Part shown: positions 58,156-64,000 of the stretch, piece after piece
Layout: each line of letters begins with the position of its first letter
Numbering within the stretch: position 1 is the first letter of the stretch
Assembly: GCA_029204225.1 (NCBI GenBank)
Contig: MU832164.1
Location: forward strand, 1 to 64,000
From: Diphasiastrum complanatum
Lineage: Eukaryota > Streptophyta > Lycopodiopsida > Lycopodiales > Lycopodiaceae
Reading direction: 5' to 3'
Length of the DNA: 64,000 nt
Notes under the pieces: generated by a model
Told to the model about the DNA's origin: nothing
Databases searched by the model: none
Seen by the model: only the letters and a program-made list of their open reading frames with translations
Made by a program: the position numbers and the translations under genes

Positions 58156-61100
58156 TTGTGTTGTTACAACTGCAAGAATCATTCCATCAACAAGCATGGA
58201 TCAACAGGTCGATTTACCTTGACCACCTCTAGTGAGGATGAGAATGTTGCTCACATTACATGGACAAATGTGGATAAAACTCATGTTATTCAGCCTGCGA
58301 TATCGATTTTAAAATTGTTCAAAATGTTGTCTGTATCAAGCAAGTTGCGAAAGATCGTCAAAGTTTGTGGAGCTCCTAGAGAAGTGAAGGAAATGCCCAA
58401 AGAATACAATGGAGATCAGCTATTTGAGTTTCCACCATCACACATGACAAGCATGGAGGGCATGCAAAGAGCATTTGACTGTCACAACTGGATTCGCTAC
58501 ACAACCTCCACAATGCAAGGATTTCCAGGGGTGGTTCGTTTATCTATGTGTGGTGGCGCATTTGAGTGTCGTAATATCAATTGCAGTTATTTGTTGTCGT
58601 TCCGGAAGAACAATTCCAAACACTTCTCTGGAAGATTGCTGACTAGGTGTCCAATAGGACTAGTTTCAAGTGGCGTTGGTAGCATGAAATGTCACCATTG
58701 TAATCATACACCCTACTGTGCAAGGCATTGTACAGGTAGGATTTATTATTGTATTCCAAATGACACAATACACTAGAATGGTCATACACTTGGGTTTCCA
58801 TGATCATGAGTTTGGTGTTGGAGATTCATATGTCAACATGGAGAAAGCACAAGATCTGGTGATGAAGAAGGCCTCTCAGAACATTATGCATAAACCAAAG
58901 AGAATTCAAAAGGATTTGGCCAAAGAGTTGATTTCAGATCACTTGCTGGCAACATCATCGACATCTCCTATAGATTCTACAAGGCTAGATGAATTGTTGT
59001 CTTTGATTGAACCCACTACAAAAAATCGAAGGTATGGGCATGCATAAATCTCTAACATGTCATTTGGGCTTGAAATATCTATATATCTTTAATTTTTCTG
59101 ATGGCTAATTATTGCAGACTGAAAAAATGGATAACATTGGCAAGAAAAGAATTGCAGCATGTCGATCTATCCCATGAAATAACTTCATTTTTATATTTAA
59201 AAGAACATTGTACATATCAGTTCTTTCATGGATCGTTGTTCCCTGGACAGTTGCATGACAAAATAGATAGATGTCATATTTTCAAGATGTCAACTACTGG
59301 ACCAACGTCAGGAGTGGAACTTGTACAAAGAATGCAACCAGGGAATGATCTAGCAAGATTTTGGTGTTTTTTTGATCATGTACACCGAATTAAAGATTGG
59401 GTCACAATGGCTACCCATGTATATGACATACAATATGAATTTCTACATTTCTTGCTTTTCAATATTATAGCAACTAAGTAGCTTATCCATTGTGCACTTT
59501 GTTTTCCAGAAACCAATCCATTCAAACTATTGCAATATGTGATATGATGGTTGAAGATGTTCAAGCACAAGTGCTATTTTGGGAGTTGTTGAATCGCGTT
59601 ATGTCTGGCCATTTGTGTGATCCAGTCACATTTCGAGGATTTATGACAGATGAGGCACAAGCAAATTGGAATGCTGTGCACATTGTTTATGGAAATGATG
59701 CTAACACACCGATGATTGGAAAAGAAAGATCGTGTTTGTTTCATTTTATGGATAGTGTGAATAAACACACTACAAAGTACATAAAGCCATTGTTTAGAGA
59801 TGATCATCTCGCTTTGTGCTTGCAGTGGCGAGATGCAACAGATCTTGATGCTGCAAATGCGATTTATAATAAAATTACTGCATGTGGAAAATAGGCAATG
59901 CATACGAGAACTGCCTGAATGAATTGGAGAGCTGGCTTGCTTGGTGGAAAAATCGAATTCATAGATGGAAAAAATTTGTTGTCACGATATACTTTACATG
60001 TTGTTGTATTTTTTGGTGCAATTTGTTGCAGTAGAATTGGATTCCTATGATATGTGTAACTAACAATTCTATATGCCACAGATGATGGATCATGGTGATG
60101 AGGCAGAGTTGCCAACGACAAATCTGTCTGAGGTGGTCCATAGTGTTTGGCAAAGAGTGGACAACTACAATTCTAAACTAACAATTTATGAAGCTGCAGT
60201 GGGAGATTTGGCTAATGCAATATTGCAGAGTGCACGAGAGAAATCTTTCTTGTCTAGCCAATACATTGGTCAAGGTCCGACATTTCAAAATCTGTTGGAG
60301 AGAGTGCGCTCGGGAAGGAGATCTTCAATTGTGGGTGCTTCTTTCTCTGAAAGAGTTAATGAGTTTGTTGAGCAGATTGACTTGACCAGGCAAGACCAAG
60401 ATGTTAATGCACCAATTCAAATTGTCAGACGCAAAAGACCAGCACACCAATGGAATGTTGAAAATGAGAACGTGTCTCATTGTCCAGATATAGAATACGT
60501 GCAAAAGGTTTCTCGAAAAAACAAATCCAATCTTCCAGATTGCAATCAATTAGGATTTTCAAATACACCTCCAAACATGACAGGCCAAGCTAGTCTACAA
60601 CTTTGCGAAGATATACGAGAAAGACAACTAAACAACAGCTGGTGGGCTATTCGTTGTCTAAGAACCGGTAGTCAAGTGTCAAGGTATGAAGGCTGCCGGC
60701 AGAGGACTTGCAACAAGTTGATCAAATCAAGAATGGCACCTAGTTTTTTGGGAGGAGAAAACATCAAAATGGATACACAAATCAATTCATGTGGTTTTGT
60801 GCTAGTGATATAACTTGTACTTGGAAAGCCAATCCCAATGTCACTATGTCACCTACAGAGAACAACAATATTTGGTACGTGCAACAGGGAACAAGCTTTA
60901 CGCAATCTGAAGTGGATGAATTGAACCAAGGGGGCTATATTCTAGAGACAACTAGTTCATGCTCCCACAATATTTCACAGCAAAAAAATACGATTGGAGA
61001 ACCTCATGTAGCTTCCAATGTGGGTAGTGCCAGTGCTAATATGAACTTCACCACCAATCCAACATCAGAACGTGGAAATATGAGACAAAGATCAGGTGTG

Positions 61101-61451
61101 TCAAAATCTGCTAAAGATAGAATGAAAAGGGGATTGTCATTGAAAGGGCATGTACAAGAGATAATCAAAATCCCTTCAGAACAAAAGGAGTTATATATCA
61201 TTGAGGGTTTTGAAAGTAGTAAAACATGTGCAATTTACGAGGTCACAATTTCAAATGAGCCATCATGCACATGTGCAGATTTCTCTAGAAATATGTCCAT
61301 GAAAAAGTACATACCTTGCAAGCATATGTATTTTGTCTACTTACATGTCAAGGGGCTGGATGTCAATGAAAATATGTTCATACATCAACCCATCATTAGC
61401 TTGCAAGATCTTTTTCATATATTCGCTTTGCCCTCGAAGGGTTTGTCTTAG
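58156..61451 (+). pseudogene. Mutator-like (MULE) transposase with SWIM zinc finger, frameshifted
   Basis: N-terminal part 58156-58776: a cysteine-rich region (CRNINCSYLL, MKCHHCNHTPYCARHC). After a one-base frameshift near 58770 it continues TRMVIHLGFHDHEFG. An 86-bp intron (59032-59117) has good GT..AG ends. The transposase core follows: DWVTMATHVYD (59400), then FRGFMTDEAQANWNAV, CLFHFMDS and a region around 59890 in a shifted frame (NELESWLAWWKNR). Another intron ends at 60081. Then comes LPTTNLSEVVHSVW, a zinc-ribbon-like WWAIRCLR..EGCRQRTC, a frameshift near 60770 (WFCASDITCTW), and a C-terminal SWIM finger (CTCADF..PCKHMYFV, about 61265-61325). MULE transposases cut and paste DNA; related genes are sometimes domesticated (FAR1, MUSTANG). 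At least three frameshifts and an unclear donor near 59480 point to a pseudogene. No terminal inverted repeats found. Confidence 0.8.
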
Positions 61452-61750
61452 GCTATTCTAGATCTAGACCTAGTTGTTTGAAAATTGTTTCTTTTTTGTC
61501 TATTGTGTTCGATGGACTTCTATTTTAATATGGTTTGTAATAAGTCCAAAATATTTCAAATATGTCCAGTTAACATATTTAACGAAATTTTCTAGGGAGT
61601 CTGCTACAAATGTGACTGTGGAATGCCATGAAATGTGCATTGCTACTTTGTTACTGTTTTATTTTCTTTTGTTATTCTTTGATTATGGCTATCTAAAAAT
61701 CTAATGAAATAAAACTTGCATAACTCGCAATTTGTCAGGCCCCGTAGTTA
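61452..61750. other. short gap between MULE relic and gag pair
   Basis: Nothing coding. AT-rich, no terminal inverted repeat recognised. Confidence 0.5.
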
Positions 61751-61754
61751 TTTG

Positions 61755-62633
61755 GCTCAAAGAACACCATTGGATGAAATCAGATCGATTGAAGATCTGT
61801 CTACAAACTCTTTTGAAAGTTAACCAATTCTCAAGAAGAAAGTCGTGAACGATGTTCCACCATGACTGAACACGTCCTTGGAAATACGATGAGGCAAAGA
61901 AAACCATACTATTGTCACCAATACATCCACTATAGCAGAAGTTATAATCCAAATCTTCTAGCCAATTGTCTACATTAATGGAGTGAATGCTTCCATCAAA
62001 GGTAGGACTAATGTATTCAATTAGTCGTTGGTTGTAACAATGAGGTTTTTGTTGAACAGTGACTTTCCACCATTCATTGATATGGTTTGTAGATAAATGC
62101 TCCAGAGCAAGTGAACGATCCATCATATTGCATAACTCCATAAAACTAGCAGCATGAATGGATTTGGAAGAATGTGGCTGAAGCACATTTTTTATAGGAG
62201 TTTGAAGAGAACTTAAATAGTAGCCCAAGCATTTTCTATACTCAAATTTTGTCTTCTGAACCAATGTCAAGAATTGCTGATTAAATTGTTGTCCAGAACC
62301 AATTTATTTGAGAGAGTCAAATGATTTCTCATAAAATTTGGTAATACTATCAATGCAAGCAATTTTGAATTGACTTCAAAGCTTTGTGTGTCGATGTGCT
62401 TGAGTATCCCACCATGTTTGAACTTGTCCTTGAAAGCACAATGAAGCGAAATAGATTTTATCTTCTTCATAATAATGGCGATGATGAAAATAGACTTCTA
62501 GCTTAGTCAACCAGTCATCAATGCTAATTGAACTTGGTTGTCCGTCAAATGCAAAGCCATAAAGTGCGATTTCAAATTGCATTTCATCAATAGATGGAAG
62601 ATGAATGTTTTGACTATAACAGTAATCCATCAT
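61755..62633 (-). pseudogene. two tandem retrotransposon gag (capsid) domains
   Basis: Right to left: the first domain starts MMDYCYSQNIHLPSID at 62633 and has FDGQPSSISIDDWLTKLEVY and YFASLCFQGQVQTWWD. After a frame change near 62400 it continues in 62270-62050 with a helical capsid end. The second domain then reads PTFDGSIHSINVDNWLEDLD, FFASSYFQGRVQSWWN and ENWLTFKRVCRQIF. Both match the gypsy-type gag family (W..L..YF....D.....A...L.G.A..WW). No RT, protease, zinc knuckle or LTR is found next to them. The tail ends at 61701 facing the MULE relic. It could be a gypsy remnant with a duplicated capsid or a captured capsid gene. Confidence 0.7.
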
Positions 62634-63531
<898 letters not shown>

Positions 63532-63545
63532 CGGGTAGACAGAAA

Positions 63546-63645
63546 AGGGGTAGAGAGAGAGGTCTCAACCGACAGGGAAGGGGTAGAGAGAGAAATCTTA
63601 ACCCAAGGAGAGAGAGGGTAGAGAGAGAGAGAAATCTCAACCGAA
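63546..63645. repeat. three-copy ~35-bp minisatellite after the GA tract
   Basis: Units begin ggggtagagagag (63546 and 63579) and gagggtagagagag (63615), and each ends in RaatctYaacc or ggtctcaacc followed by a purine run. Confidence 0.75.
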
Positions 63646-64000
63646 GAAGAACCGAAGGAGCACGAGCGTGGGTTCTCGACTGAGTGTAGATAAACTCAAC
63701 GGAACTTGCTCGTGGCCACTATACCATTCGTTAGCCCCTCGATGCGTGGGTGAAGGATCTTCATGCTTCTTCCGTCTGAATCTCTTGAAACTTCAACAAC
63801 AGACACATCCTTAAGACTGTTCAAGCAACAATTTCCAACTCACTGACTTTCTCGTTAGAACTGCATGTAACTCTTCGTTGATCCTCAAGCAGTTGTAGAG
63901 CCAAACTGAACGAGTCAGAAGTAGCAAAGTCGCGACGGAGAAGGGGGTTTAGGTTTAGGGTTAAATCAGGTTAGGACTAAGAAAAATGTAGGGTTATGTA
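63646..64000. other. unannotated end of window
   Basis: No coding sequence recognised. The segment 63946-63963 (ggtttaggtttagggtta) is a two-unit telomere-like box of the kind found in plant promoters near the start site of translation-related genes; a gene may lie beyond the window. Confidence 0.35.

Noticed and set aside
59479-59511. A 32-bp GT..AG segment in the MULE relic as a micro-intron
   Set aside because: Far below usual plant intron size. More likely the true donor upstream is mutated, or this is a small insertion.
63946-63963. Telomere-like TTTAGGG repeats
   Set aside because: Only two units; this is a telo-box at most, not a chromosome end.

Overview
The window is repeat-rich, AT-rich nuclear DNA of a land plant. 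The evidence is a multi-exon RWP-RK transcription factor gene with GT-AG introns, many Ty1/copia and Ty3/gypsy LTR retrotransposons (several with primer-binding sites matching initiator Met tRNA), a Mutator-like transposase relic with introns, and long GA/GT microsatellites. The species is not readable from the sequence. The style of the Mutator-like gene reminds me of non-seed plants (moss, lycophyte, fern), but that is recall, not proof. I see no bacterial or organellar genes, no tRNA or rRNA gene and no CRISPR array.

Layout. 1-2.9 kb: nothing recognisable. 3.0-6.9 kb: the one host gene that looks intact, an RWP-RK protein on the minus strand (four exons, about 332 aa). 7-9.6 kb: non-coding, one minisatellite, a possible old LTR. 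9.6-12.5 kb: decayed plus-strand copia (Cop-1). 12.7-17.7 kb: very old gypsy debris on the minus strand. 17.8-25.7 kb: an LTR-bounded copia (Cop-2, 18966-25188, TSD CAAAC) inserted in the leader of a second copia (Cop-3, LTR 25227-25677). 25.7-28.2 kb: mostly blank, with a broken EGF-like exon. 28.25-31.4 kb: a short, rearranged, non-autonomous copia (Cop-4, TSD ACTAA) inserted at the stop codon of a broken ankyrin-repeat gene whose last exon is also present as a 0.7-kb inverted repeat. 33-35 kb: small tandem repeats and an unidentified open frame.

35.0-47.9 kb is a nest: a minus-strand copia (Cop-5) split near the RT/RNase H junction by a gypsy (Gyp-2, 36115-44738, two 857-bp LTRs, TSD ATAGA). 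Gyp-2 lacks integrase and carries instead a long, nearly open extra reading frame of unknown function, the most unusual thing in the window. 47.9-51.3 kb: plus-strand copia (Cop-6), head to head with Cop-5. 52.5-57.4 kb: fragments of three further copias. 58.2-61.5 kb: a Mutator-like transposase pseudogene with a SWIM zinc finger. 61.7-62.6 kb: two tandem retrotransposon gag (capsid) domains on the minus strand. 63.4-63.65 kb: a 160-bp GA tract plus minisatellite.

No operon-like cooperation is expected. The elements interact through nesting, truncation and probably trans-mobilisation (Gyp-2 and Cop-4 lack parts of their own enzymes). Coordinates with clear splice, LTR or TSD evidence are exact; those called approximate were judged by eye.
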